A stretch of 13,783 nt of DNA from Bacteroidota bacterium (GTDB lineage Bacteria; Bacteroidota; Bacteroidia; Cytophagales; Cyclobacteriaceae): assembly GCA_023393375.1 (NCBI GenBank), contig JAEWLI010000164.1, positions 1 to 13,783 of the forward strand. Direction: 5' to 3'. Shown here one piece after another: positions 1 to 6,068 of this stretch (within the stretch, counting starts at the first letter, position 1; each line of letters begins with the position of its first letter). A program made the position numbers and the translations under genes. The notes beneath the pieces are model-generated. The model was not told the origin of the DNA. It did not search any database and saw only the letters and a program-made list of their open reading frames with translations.

Positions 1-695
1 CCCCATTTTTTACTCACAAATATGTCTTCGTTCTCCAGCCTGTCCAACCCTCCTCTCATTCTTGAATTTCTTTTGGATGTAAAAAGGAGTAAATCTTCTT
101 TATGCGTTAGTGTGGGTCCATAATCAGCCGCTTTAGAATTGACCAAAGAACCCATGTTTAATTGTTTGCCACGGGGAGGCCTCAAGGTATCCACGTCTTT
201 TCGATAATCGACCAGTTCATAATAATATTCCAATGGCACATACAGATCCTTGTCATCATTTTTCAGGGAATCATAATTTAACTCGATCTTTTGAATATCG
301 ATGTCATCTCTGTGGTGTTTCAGTACCAGCTTATACAACTGAATGGCTTCCGCTTCATTGCCATACAACTCTGTCAATTTTGCCAACCGCCAAAGTAGAT
401 AAGTGTCCCTATAAAAATTCTGAATGCCAAATTTGCTGACGTAAACCCTTAAATTCTTATATAGATCTTCCCATTTTTTCTGTTGGTCCAGTTTTCTCAA
501 CTGTTCAAATTCCCTTTTATCGTAGTAGTAAGGAATTTTATTGATATTTCTAAATTCAAAAGGTGTCTTAAAATGTTTGATCGAAAGTTTGTTTCCCTTT
601 TTATCCAGTAATTCTTGTTCCTGAACCTGACCAATAGCTGGTTTAAGACCAAGAATGGCCAAAAAAAGAAATAATATGATTTTTACTGGTTGCAT
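1..695 (-). CDS. TPR/PD40 envelope protein, probably OmpA family (C-terminus outside window)
   Basis: The frame reads open from an ATG at 693-695 to the left edge, 231 complete codons with no stop. Residues 1-22 form a Sec signal peptide (hydrophobic run IILFLFLAILGL, likely cleavage after AIG), so the product is exported. Residues about 65-130 are helical and TPR-like. Residues 183-231 contain NSKAADYGPTL and then LLLFTSKRN...EDIFVSKKW, which is the PD40 (WD40-like beta-propeller) blade pattern. In Bacteroidota, signal peptide + TPR + PD40 blades is usually followed by a carboxypeptidase-regulatory domain and a C-terminal OmpA peptidoglycan-binding domain in proteins of about 600-700 residues; PorE of the type IX secretion system is one member. 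Only about a third of such a protein lies here and the OmpA end is unseen, so its exact role is not established. Confidence 0.8.
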   Translation of the reverse strand, partial: MQPVKIILFLFLAILGLKPAIGQVQEQELLDKKGNKLSIKHFKTPFEFRNINKIPYYYDKREFEQLRKLDQQKKWEDLYKNLRVYVSKFGIQNFYRDTYLLWRLAKLTELYGNEAEAIQLYKLVLKHHRDDIDIQKIELNYDSLKNDDKDLYVPLEYYYELVDYRKDVDTLRPPRGKQLNMGSLVNSKAADYGPTLTHKEDLLLFTSKRNSRMRGGLDRLENEDIFVSKKW

Positions 696-823
696 CAGAT
701 GTATTAACGAATAATCACCGGTTTTATGACCTGATAGAAAATAAATCCAAATAAATGAAGATTTTGTTAAATATAAAAATAATTTGCGAGAAATACATCT
801 TTTAAGCAATAAACCGCATAATC

Positions 824-921
824 AATAAACCCGCAAGGTTTCGGTGACTAAAAATTATTGTACTGCCAATACTGTAATAGACAGCTTAAGCCAGGCCGTT
901 GTAAAACCTTGCGGGTTTATT
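824..921. repeat. 18-bp perfect inverted repeat with 62-bp insert
   Basis: The left arm 824-841 (AATAAACCCGCAAGGTTT) is exactly complementary to the right arm 904-921. The right arm starts 5 bp after the satP stop codon. A near-duplicate of the outer part of the left arm (AATAAACCGCA) lies just to its left, around 809-819. The arms resemble intergenic AACCTTGCGGGTTT-type palindromes familiar from Bacteroidota genomes. The structure could act in satP transcript ending, but the loop is long and there is no T-run. Confidence 0.7.
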
Positions 922-926
922 ATTTG

Positions 927-1487
927 TTACTGAACTATTTTTTTCCCGAAAGAGAGAACTGTTTTCCCTGCCAGATCATTAATGATAATAGCCGCCATCA
1001 TATACCATGCACATAATGCACAAAGTATCAGCACTACCGCAGCGGATGATTGCAATGCCGGAAATCCGAAATGAGCAAGGTCAAGCAGAATAAATCCCAA
1101 CAACAATAATCCGAAAGTTACAGTCATGGCCGTATGTACCCTGAATGAAGCAATGAACATAATAACCGTGTAAAGTGTCCAGGCAATGAGATAATATCCC
1201 ACATCACTTCCATTGGATTGATATACGTTCAGGTGGTTGAGAATAAAAATTATTCCTAATCCAATCCAAAAAGAGCCATAAGCAACAAAGGCGCAATAAC
1301 CAAAATTATTCCCCATTTTTTGCTCATTAAAACCAGCAAGCATTTGTGCAAGCCCACCGAAAATAAAACCCATCGCCACTATCGGGCCAAGGCCAACTAA
1401 CCCCAAATTATGAAATTGCAACAATAATGTGGTCAACCCAAAACCTGCAAGTCCCACTACTGCAGGATTCCCATTCTTCTCACTCAT
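927..1487 (-). CDS. satP: Acetate/succinate uptake transporter (GPR1/FUN34/YaaH family)
   Basis: This 186-residue integral membrane protein of the acetate uptake transporter family moves acetate or succinate across the inner membrane, probably with protons. The family signature NPAxxGLAGFGLTT is at residues 7-20 and FGGLAQMLAG at 43-52, followed by six hydrophobic segments (roughly 13-25, 32-52, 65-83, 98-114, 121-137, 148-168). Length and motifs match E. coli SatP (188 residues). The ATG at 1485-1487 follows a short leader with a TAnnTTTG element and a dyad further upstream, so the gene probably has its own promoter. The next gene on the strand, the envelope protein, starts 231 bp downstream. 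Family membership is clear; the preferred substrate is inferred. Confidence 0.9.
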   Translation of the reverse strand: MSEKNGNPAVVGLAGFGLTTLLLQFHNLGLVGLGPIVAMGFIFGGLAQMLAGFNEQKMGNNFGYCAFVAYGSFWIGLGIIFILNHLNVYQSNGSDVGYYLIAWTLYTVIMFIASFRVHTAMTVTFGLLLLGFILLDLAHFGFPALQSSAAVVLILCALCAWYMMAAIIINDLAGKTVLSFGKKIVQ

Positions 1488-1512
1488 ATGATCTTCGTTT
1501 TAAATTTTTTTG

Positions 1513-1520
1513 CAAAAGTA
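1513..1520 (-). promoter_or_regulatory. Putative satP promoter (-7 element)
   Basis: On the minus strand this reads TACTTTTG, a full match to the Bacteroidota -7 consensus TAnnTTTG, with the start codon 25 bp downstream. No clear TTG/TTTG -33 element is seen at the expected 19-21 bp spacing (only a T-rich stretch), which would suit an activator-dependent promoter. Confidence 0.5.
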
Positions 1521-1546
1521 GATCAATAATGAAGGTGAAAAAATGA

Positions 1547-1576
1547 TAAATATCCATGTCAGGGCATGGACATTTA
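1547..1576. promoter_or_regulatory. CRP/FNR-like dyad upstream of satP
   Basis: Arms 1547-1558 (TAAATATCCATG) and 1565-1576 (CATGGACATTTA) are complementary at 11 of 12 positions around a 6-bp spacer. The inner part TCCATG-N6-CATGGA has the geometry of a CRP/FNR-family operator, and the centre lies about 50-55 bp upstream of the inferred satP transcription start. The identity of any binding protein is inference. Confidence 0.45.
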
Positions 1577-1701
1577 AAATTTTTGGGTCTTAATTTCCCC
1601 GAAGCTATAGAACAGAAATATGATTGTCTGTCTTTTGCTGTTTCTTATGAGCCGCCATACAAATCATTTAAGAATTATTTGATAAATTAGTACGCATTAA
1701 A

Positions 1702-1929
1702 GCTCCAAAGGAGCATCATCAACAACTCAGGGTGAAGCCCTGAGTAATAATAATTTCGAGGAATTTAAGCCCTGAATGGGCGTAATCAATAAATTTATAA
1801 AAATGCCACAATCAATGGGATTAATTGTTGTGCGTTTAAAAACCTGATTACACCCCGTTGGGGCTTATATCGGTACACATCACTAGCACAGGACTGCACC
1901 CTGTGCTAGTGATGTTCGCCCCCTTGGGG
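1702..1929. repeat. Inverted pair of REP-like three-palindrome elements
   Basis: Two copies of a short-long-short palindrome triplet face each other. Copy A has palindromes at 1702-1714 (GCTCC-AAA-GGAGC), 1725-1745 (8-bp arms ACTCAGGG/CCCTGAGT) and 1769-1781 (GCCC/GGGC). Copy B has 1853-1863 (CCCC-GTT-GGGG), 1877-1915 (perfect 16-bp arms, 7-nt loop) and 1920-1929 (CCCC-TT-GGGG). The segment 1767-1787 and the reverse complement of 1846-1866 agree at 16 of 21 positions. The long hairpins share the core CAGGGTGnAGnCCTG when B is reverse-complemented. A further hairpin at 1807-1832 sits on the symmetry axis. This is the organisation of a BIME, i.e. paired REP sequences. No RAYT transposase is present in the window. 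Confidence 0.75.
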
Positions 1930-2024
1930 CTCGTTGGGATTATTTCAACGAACATCAAATAGGCCAATTATATTTCTCACACACCCGGAATCCAAAAAAC
2001 ATGAATTAAATTGATTTTTATGGC

Positions 2025-2077
2025 ACCTTCTAAGGTCTAAAACCTTTAAAGGTTGAATTCAGGACATTCCAAGGAAT
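2025..2077. repeat. Three consecutive short palindromes
   Basis: In a row: ACCTT-CT-AAGGT (2025-2036), AACCTTTAAAGGTT (2041-2054, fully palindromic) and ATTCC-AA-GGAAT (2066-2077). They lie 49-101 bp past the doxX-like stop codon. They resemble AACCTTTAAGGTT-type intergenic repeats of Bacteroidota and may be remnants of a repeat family; a role in transcript ending is possible. Confidence 0.5.
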
Positions 2078-2125
2078 AGGAAATTAGCAGATTGAATCTT
2101 GTGAAAATAAAACTGACTATTATAT

Positions 2126-2524
2126 TTATTTTCTCAAAGGAAATATATTCCGCAACCTTTCACTTCGCAGCCATATTCCTCCCCAAGCCAATACAGCCAG
2201 ATAAACCGGGAAAAGGGTATGAGATAAAAGCGGATTATCTACCCTGATATGAGTGGCAATCGCACCACCATAATACCCTGTAAGCAACACAGCGCCTAAA
2301 ATACTCGTAGCGGGTACAGCATAAATAATGGTGACAATCAGGGTGAGGATACCCAATATCAGCAGGTGGTGTTCCGCATATCCCAATTCAAGCGTACCTT
2401 CTACCACTGATTCCGGTTTCATAAATTTTCCGATGCTGTCAAACAACATAAATAAAATTACAATACCGCTCATGATGCGGGAAGCCCAAAGGCTGGTTTT
2501 CGAAGTTCTAATTACTTGTGTCAT
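2126..2524 (-). CDS. DoxX-like family membrane protein
   Basis: This 132-residue protein has four hydrophobic segments (about 15-32, 53-70, 73-93, 103-119), the size and topology of the DoxX-like family (compare PF13564). Supporting positions are FDSIGKFMKPE after the first helix, ELGYAEHHLLILGIL before the second, and GYYGGAIATHIR in the third; a family member typically has G(Y)xGG...THxR there. The role of these inner-membrane proteins is poorly defined; some DoxX relatives are linked to thiol and oxidative-stress functions. The gene is divergent from the GNAT gene and has a candidate -7 element upstream. The family assignment is firm; the function is unknown. Confidence 0.85.
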   Translation of the reverse strand: MTQVIRTSKTSLWASRIMSGIVILFMLFDSIGKFMKPESVVEGTLELGYAEHHLLILGILTLIVTIIYAVPATSILGAVLLTGYYGGAIATHIRVDNPLLSHTLFPVYLAVLAWGGIWLRSERLRNIFPLRK

Positions 2525-2556
2525 CGCTTTCTTTAAGTTTAGTAAAAATTATATTA

Positions 2557-2564
2557 CAAAATTA
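2557..2564 (-). promoter_or_regulatory. Putative doxX-like promoter (-7 element)
   Basis: The minus strand reads TAATTTTG, matching TAnnTTTG, 32 bp upstream of the ATG. No convincing -33 element is visible at the expected spacing, and the AT-rich context makes a chance match possible. Confidence 0.35.
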
Positions 2565-2684
2565 ATTGTAAATTTAGAATCGGATACTGTGGATTACCGA
2601 CATAGTGAGGGGGCAAGCACGACAAATGGATTTAGAACCAACCTGGTTTTGTGGTTTTTTTCTTATGATTGCAAAAAAATTTCT

Positions 2685-3092
2685 ATGATTACCTATCAAA
2701 TTGAGAAAAACCTGGATTATAAAGAATTCATTGATGTATTAATTTCTTCTTCATTGGGTGAAAGAAGACCTGTTCACGATCATGAAAGAATGAGGCAGAT
2801 GGTAGCTTCGGCTGATCTGATAATAACAGCCCGGGAAAATGGACAGCTCGTCGGGATTGCCCGTTCTGTTTCAGATTTTGTTTATTGCACTTATTTATCA
2901 GATCTGGCTGTTGATAGCAAATATCAAAAAAAGGGAATTGGCAAAGAATTGATACGTCAAACCAAGTTGGCGACACCCAATGCCAAACTTATTTTATTAT
3001 CTGCCCCTAAAGCCATTGATTATTATCCAAGAATAGGTATGAAGAAACATGATTATTGTTTCTTTATTGATGATGTGGGCGAATTGAAGTAA
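2685..3092 (+). CDS. GNAT family N-acetyltransferase
   Basis: The first ATG after the divergent doxX-like gene (2685) gives 135 residues. The open frame continues upstream, but only as antisense of doxX-like, so the long version is rejected. Motif A, the acetyl-CoA binding site, is clear at residues 71-90: LSDLAVDSKY then Q81-K-K-G84-I-G86. Motif B follows as APKAIDYYPRIGMKK (107-121), where the Y-x-x-x-G-M pattern is typical. It should transfer an acetyl group from acetyl-CoA to an amine; the acceptor cannot be predicted. It lies 77 bp ahead of the alpha/beta hydrolase gene on the same strand, which has its own promoter candidate. No Shine-Dalgarno is seen. Confidence 0.87.
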   Translation: MITYQIEKNLDYKEFIDVLISSSLGERRPVHDHERMRQMVASADLIITARENGQLVGIARSVSDFVYCTYLSDLAVDSKYQKKGIGKELIRQTKLATPNAKLILLSAPKAIDYYPRIGMKKHDYCFFIDDVGELK

Positions 3093-3138
3093 TTAGTTTA
3101 TATGAGGCTACTGACATAATGCTGTCAATTCATGGGTG

Positions 3139-3146
3139 TAAATTTG
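3139..3146 (+). promoter_or_regulatory. Putative alpha/beta hydrolase promoter (-7 element)
   Basis: TAAATTTG matches TAnnTTTG and lies 23 bp before the ATG at 3170, giving an expected leader of under 20 nt. No TTG is found at the -33 spacing, so the call rests on one element. Confidence 0.35.
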
Positions 3147-3169
3147 TTCTCAACTTAAATTTATAGAAC

Positions 3170-3892
3170 ATGGAAAACTCAAAAGGCTTAATTTTTCTAC
3201 ATGGTGCCGGTTTAAATAAGGATATCTGGCAACATGTAACACCCCATCTTCACTATCCTGCTCTTGCCATTAATTATCCCAATCGAAATAAAGGTGATCA
3301 AGCTAATCAACATTTAACATTTAGTGATTACGTAGAGGATGTGGTGGTACAAATCAAAAACAGAAGTTTTGAAAATTTCATCCTGGTAGCACATTCGATT
3401 GGTGGCGTGGTAGGTATTAAAGTTGCTGATCAATTTAAAAATCAGGTCAAGGGTTTTGTTGGCGTGGGTGCTGCCATTCCTGAAAATGGTGGTTCATTTA
3501 TTTCCTGCCTTCCCTTTCCCAAAAATCTTTTAATGACGCTGATTCTTAAATTTTTAGGGACCAAACCTCCGGAAAGCCTCATAAAAAACGGACTTTGCAA
3601 CGATCTTTCAGAAATACAATCTCAGCAGATCATTAAAAACTTCACCCCTGAAGCAAAATCACTGTACTTTGATAAATCAAATGCTCCAGTACCGCAAACA
3701 AAAACAATGTATATTAAACTTACCAATGACAATGAATTTCCTCTATCCCTGCAAAATAAAATGGCAAAACAATTAAAGGCCAAAGAAACAGCTTCATTGG
3801 ATAGCGGGCATCTGCCTATGATAAAACAACCTGAAGAAATGGCAAGAATCTTAAATTCTTTTGCTAATGCTGTATTTTCTGATCAGTCCTGA
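3170..3892 (+). CDS. Alpha/beta hydrolase
   Basis: This is a 240-residue single-domain cytosolic alpha/beta-hydrolase without a signal peptide. The oxyanion HGAG is at residues 11-14, the nucleophile elbow AHSIGG at 74-79 with Ser76, and a probable acid at Asp187 in KLTNDNEF. The catalytic histidine is His214 in DSGHLPMIKQPEEMA; His followed by P-x-x-x-x-P is typical. The elbow has Ala where the family consensus G-x-S-x-G has its first Gly, as in some esterase-like members. The substrate cannot be deduced. It precedes the SnoaL-like gene by 66 bp on the same strand, so the two may be co-transcribed, and both lie close to the GlxA-type regulator. Confidence 0.88.
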   Translation: MENSKGLIFLHGAGLNKDIWQHVTPHLHYPALAINYPNRNKGDQANQHLTFSDYVEDVVVQIKNRSFENFILVAHSIGGVVGIKVADQFKNQVKGFVGVGAAIPENGGSFISCLPFPKNLLMTLILKFLGTKPPESLIKNGLCNDLSEIQSQQIIKNFTPEAKSLYFDKSNAPVPQTKTMYIKLTNDNEFPLSLQNKMAKQLKAKETASLDSGHLPMIKQPEEMARILNSFANAVFSDQS

Positions 3893-3958
3893 TTTTGTAA
3901 AACCAATCTTTTTATGATCAGTTAGATGATTGTAATCAGGCTTAAAAATTATATAAAT

Positions 3959-4384
3959 ATGGCAAATCACGAAAATCATATTCAACTGGCTGAAAATTAT
4001 ATGAAAATATGGAATGCTGGCCAGGATCATTTACTTGAAAAATTGGCTGATCCTGAGTTAGAGGTATCATATACACATTTTGGCAAAACCTATTCAGGTA
4101 TAAATGAATATCGGGAAATATTAAAAATGACCCATCAATCCTTTCCTGACCTTGCCATCTCCATTAAAAACATCATTCCGGCCGATAAAGCAATAGTAGT
4201 TGAATGGGAATATGCCGGCACTCATCAAAATGGTAATTTATTTGGTGTTGAGGCTTCGGGAAAAAAGGTAAATGTTTCAGGGGTAACCCTTCTTGAAATC
4301 AAAAAAGGAAAAATCGTTTCTGAGAAAGGTATAGTCGATAACTTATCACTGATCATGCAATTAGGTGCATTATCGCAAAACTAA
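3959..4384 (+). CDS. SnoaL-like / ester cyclase family protein
   Basis: With the ATG at 3959 the product is 141 residues. An in-frame ATG at 3926 would add eleven residues (MIVIRLKNYIN) that look like translated leader; MANHENHIQLAENYMKIWN is the usual family start. The fold is a cone-shaped NTF2-like alpha+beta barrel: an N-terminal helix with a YMKIWNAG motif, then EYREILKMTHQSFPDL, the strand WEYAGTHQNG, and the late pattern SGKKVNVSGVTLLEIKKGKI ending in DNLSLIMQLG. This matches SnoaL-like polyketide cyclase / ester cyclase proteins. Most bacterial members have no known substrate, so cyclase activity should not be assumed. Its stop codon is 2 bp from that of the convergent GlxA-type gene. 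Confidence 0.85.
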   Translation: MANHENHIQLAENYMKIWNAGQDHLLEKLADPELEVSYTHFGKTYSGINEYREILKMTHQSFPDLAISIKNIIPADKAIVVEWEYAGTHQNGNLFGVEASGKKVNVSGVTLLEIKKGKIVSEKGIVDNLSLIMQLGALSQN

Positions 4385-4386
4385 CG

Positions 4387-5373
4387 CTACACCAACACCA
4401 TTGAAGCTTGCTTATTGTAGCGGTTGCGGTATTCTATTGGCGTTATTCCAGTTATTTTTCGAAATACATCCCTAAACGCTTTATTATCTGTGTAGCCCAC
4501 ATCAAACATCACTTCGGTAATGTTCTTCCTGCTTGATTCAAGGGTTCTTTTGGCTGCTGCTATTTTTACTCGTTGAATGTATTCAATCACTGTATTATTG
4601 GTAGCTTTTTTAAATCGTCGTTCAAAATTTCTTCTGCCAATAGCGCACATATCAGCCAACTGGTCTACTGAAAATTTTTCATGATAATTTTGTTCGATAA
4701 ATGCCTGTGCCTTTTTAATGTCTTCATCGATATGCTCTTTCTGACCTTTAAATATGGTAAAAGCCAACTGACTATTTCTGGTAATATCGATAGCAAAAAT
4801 TTTAGATGCAAAAATAGCCGCATCCCTGTCCACATATTTTTCTGCCAGATATAATAATAAATTCCAATAAGAATTAGCACCACCACTGGAATAAATCCGA
4901 TGTTCTTCTGTAATTATCTGCCCATCGACCAACTCAACTTCGGGGAACATGCTCCGGAATAAACTTGCAGCATCCCAATGTGTAGAACATTTTTTCCCAT
5001 TTAACAAACCTGTCGATGCCAAAAGAAAAGCCCCCACACACAAGGAAGCCACTTCCGCTCCATTGTTATATTGTTCCACAATCCAGGGAACAAATGGTTG
5101 GTTCAACGTTACAGCTCTTTGTAAGTCACCGCTAATAGCCGGAATGAAAATAAGGTCAGTGTGAGAAAGTTCATGCAAAAGCACATCAGGATGAACAGAG
5201 AATAAACTATTTTCAAGATGCACTTCCCTGGTTAATCCTACCAGTTGAATTTGAAAATTGGCGGTTTTGCCTGTAGATTCCAGATATTCATTAATTACTT
5301 TAAACAAATATCGTGGATCGGCAACGGCTTCAACTACGGCCGTTTCCAATACTAAAATTGAGATATGCTTCAT
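4387..5373 (-). CDS. GlxA-type AraC family transcriptional regulator (DJ-1/PfpI + HTH)
   Basis: A 328-residue two-domain regulator. Residues 1-200 form a DJ-1/PfpI-like domain. Its nucleophile-elbow segment is VASLCVGAFLLASTGLLNGK (108-127) with Cys112, followed by THW (131-133) and SSGGANSYWNL (162-172), as in GlxA-type proteins. Residues 218-320 form an AraC DNA-binding domain. The first helix-turn-helix is around FSVDQLADMCAIGRRNFERR (234-253); the second is in NITEVMFDVGYTDNKAFRDV (284-303), then FRKITGITPIEYR. The N-terminal domain usually senses a ligand, or has lost DJ-1 catalysis; the inducer is unknown. It is divergent from the VOC gene and convergent with SnoaL, so nearby stress or detoxification genes are the likely targets (inference). 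Confidence 0.92.
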   Translation of the reverse strand: MKHISILVLETAVVEAVADPRYLFKVINEYLESTGKTANFQIQLVGLTREVHLENSLFSVHPDVLLHELSHTDLIFIPAISGDLQRAVTLNQPFVPWIVEQYNNGAEVASLCVGAFLLASTGLLNGKKCSTHWDAASLFRSMFPEVELVDGQIITEEHRIYSSGGANSYWNLLLYLAEKYVDRDAAIFASKIFAIDITRNSQLAFTIFKGQKEHIDEDIKKAQAFIEQNYHEKFSVDQLADMCAIGRRNFERRFKKATNNTVIEYIQRVKIAAAKRTLESSRKNITEVMFDVGYTDNKAFRDVFRKITGITPIEYRNRYNKQASMVLV

Positions 5374-5497
5374 AAACTGGCGTCTAAAAAAATGAGTTGA
5401 TAGTTGAATCTAGAACGACTTAAAGTGTGGGAAGGTTTTATGATCAACGGAATATTTATAGTTCATTATACGTTTTAAAAGTCGTAAAAGACCCTAC

Positions 5498-5510
5498 AAT
5501 AGTCACTATT
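5498..5510. promoter_or_regulatory. Perfect 13-bp palindrome in the glxA-like/VOC divergent region
   Basis: AATAGT-C-ACTATT is a perfect palindrome ending 28 bp upstream of the VOC -7 element, just above where a -33 element would be. This is a good position for an activator site. The adjacent regulator is an obvious candidate, though AraC-type proteins more often bind direct repeats. Confidence 0.35.
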
Positions 5511-5538
5511 ACACCCCGATATAAAATAGGTAGGCGGG

Positions 5539-5546
5539 TATCTTTG
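5539..5546 (+). promoter_or_regulatory. Putative VOC gene promoter (-7 element)
   Basis: TATCTTTG matches TAnnTTTG exactly, 26 bp before the ATG at 5573. The -33 position carries a C-rich stretch (ACACCCC) instead of TTTG, which would suit activator-dependent transcription. Confidence 0.55.
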
Positions 5547-5572
5547 TCATTAAAATAAATAAATACATTTAT

Positions 5573-5986
5573 ATGACGGGAATCAATGCATACCTGACTT
5601 TCAATGGGAATTGCCGTGAGGCGATGTTATTTTATAAGGATTGTCTCGGAGGAGATTTATTCTTACAAACAATAGATGATTCTCCCTGCTCGAACGATAT
5701 ACCTGAAAGTATGAAAGGCTTTATTTTACATGCCTCACTTGTAAAAGACGAAATAACGATATTGGCATCTGACATGGTTGGAGAAAACGGGCTAATTAAA
5801 GGTAATTCTGTATCTCTGATGTTGAATTGCGATACCGAAGAGGAAGCTAAATTATATTATGAAAAACTATCACAAGGAGGAGAAACGACCCATCCACTGG
5901 AACGAACATATTGGGGTGCTTTATTTGGAGATCTGATAGACACTTTTGGGATTCAATGGTTGTTGCAGTACAATAATAATGATTGA
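5573..5986 (+). CDS. VOC family protein, PhnB-like
   Basis: A 137-residue vicinal-oxygen-chelate (glyoxalase-fold) protein. The start MTGINAYLTFNGNCREAMLFYKDCLGG is the classic PhnB-like opening: strand, then the helix with EAMxFYKxxLGG. The middle HASLVKDEITILASD and the C-terminal RTYWGALFGDLIDTFGIQW match the second half, where the G-x-x-x-D-x-F-G-x-x-W pattern is diagnostic. Members of this subgroup are often annotated as 3-demethylubiquinone methyltransferase-like or bleomycin-resistance-like, and have no proven general reaction. The gene is divergent from the GlxA-type regulator with 199 bp between them. It ends 82 bp before galE, which has its own promoter. No Shine-Dalgarno is seen. 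Confidence 0.88.
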   Translation: MTGINAYLTFNGNCREAMLFYKDCLGGDLFLQTIDDSPCSNDIPESMKGFILHASLVKDEITILASDMVGENGLIKGNSVSLMLNCDTEEEAKLYYEKLSQGGETTHPLERTYWGALFGDLIDTFGIQWLLQYNNND

Positions 5987-6005
5987 GCCGCTTGTTGCTG
6001 CACAA

Positions 6006-6036
6006 TTGGAAATTGGATTTATACCTGCTATTTTTG
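6006..6036 (+). promoter_or_regulatory. Putative galE promoter (-33 and -7)
   Basis: TTG at 6006-6008 and TATTTTTG at 6029-6036 (matching TAnnTTTG) are separated by 20 bp, the Bacteroidota sigma-ABfr-type spacing. The galE ATG is 33 bp downstream of the -7 element. Both elements and the spacing fit, so this is among the better promoter calls in the window. Confidence 0.6.
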
Positions 6037-6068
6037 CAAATCAAGTTGATCAAATTAAATTTCATTCA

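Larger units (their letters stand above)
1577..2125. other. Non-coding repeat-rich intergenic region
   Basis: No convincing coding frame is seen on either strand between the satP control region and the doxX-like stop. The content is the inverted REP-like pair at 1702-1929, a CGTTG/CAACG dyad at 1932-1950 and the three palindromes at 2025-2077. No transposase fragment or tRNA-like fold was recognised. Confidence 0.6.

Noticed and set aside
233..439. Plus-strand 68-codon open frame.
   Set aside because: It is a shadow of the minus-strand TPR/PD40 gene, which has a signal peptide and recognisable domains.
1702..1929. CRISPR array.
   Set aside because: The repeated elements are palindromes in inverted orientation with unequal, related spacers, and no cas gene is present.
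2328..2684. Upstream extension of the GNAT reading frame to a 254-residue protein.
   Set aside because: The extra 119 codons run antisense through the doxX-like gene and the divergent promoter region; the GNAT domain starts naturally at the ATG at 2685.
3926..3958. Earlier ATG for the SnoaL-like gene.
   Set aside because: The added residues are not family-like, whereas the second ATG gives the usual N-terminal helix. It cannot be fully excluded.
5417..5486. CGACTTAAA and TTTAAAAGTCG as an inverted repeat in the glxA-like/VOC region.
   Set aside because: The arms differ by a two-base insertion and are about 50 bp apart, so the match is too weak to call.
5946..6068. Upstream extension of galE to 384 residues.
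   Set aside because: It overlaps the end of the VOC gene and the galE promoter. The Rossmann start MKNKVLVTGGTGYIG at 6069 is the normal N-terminus.
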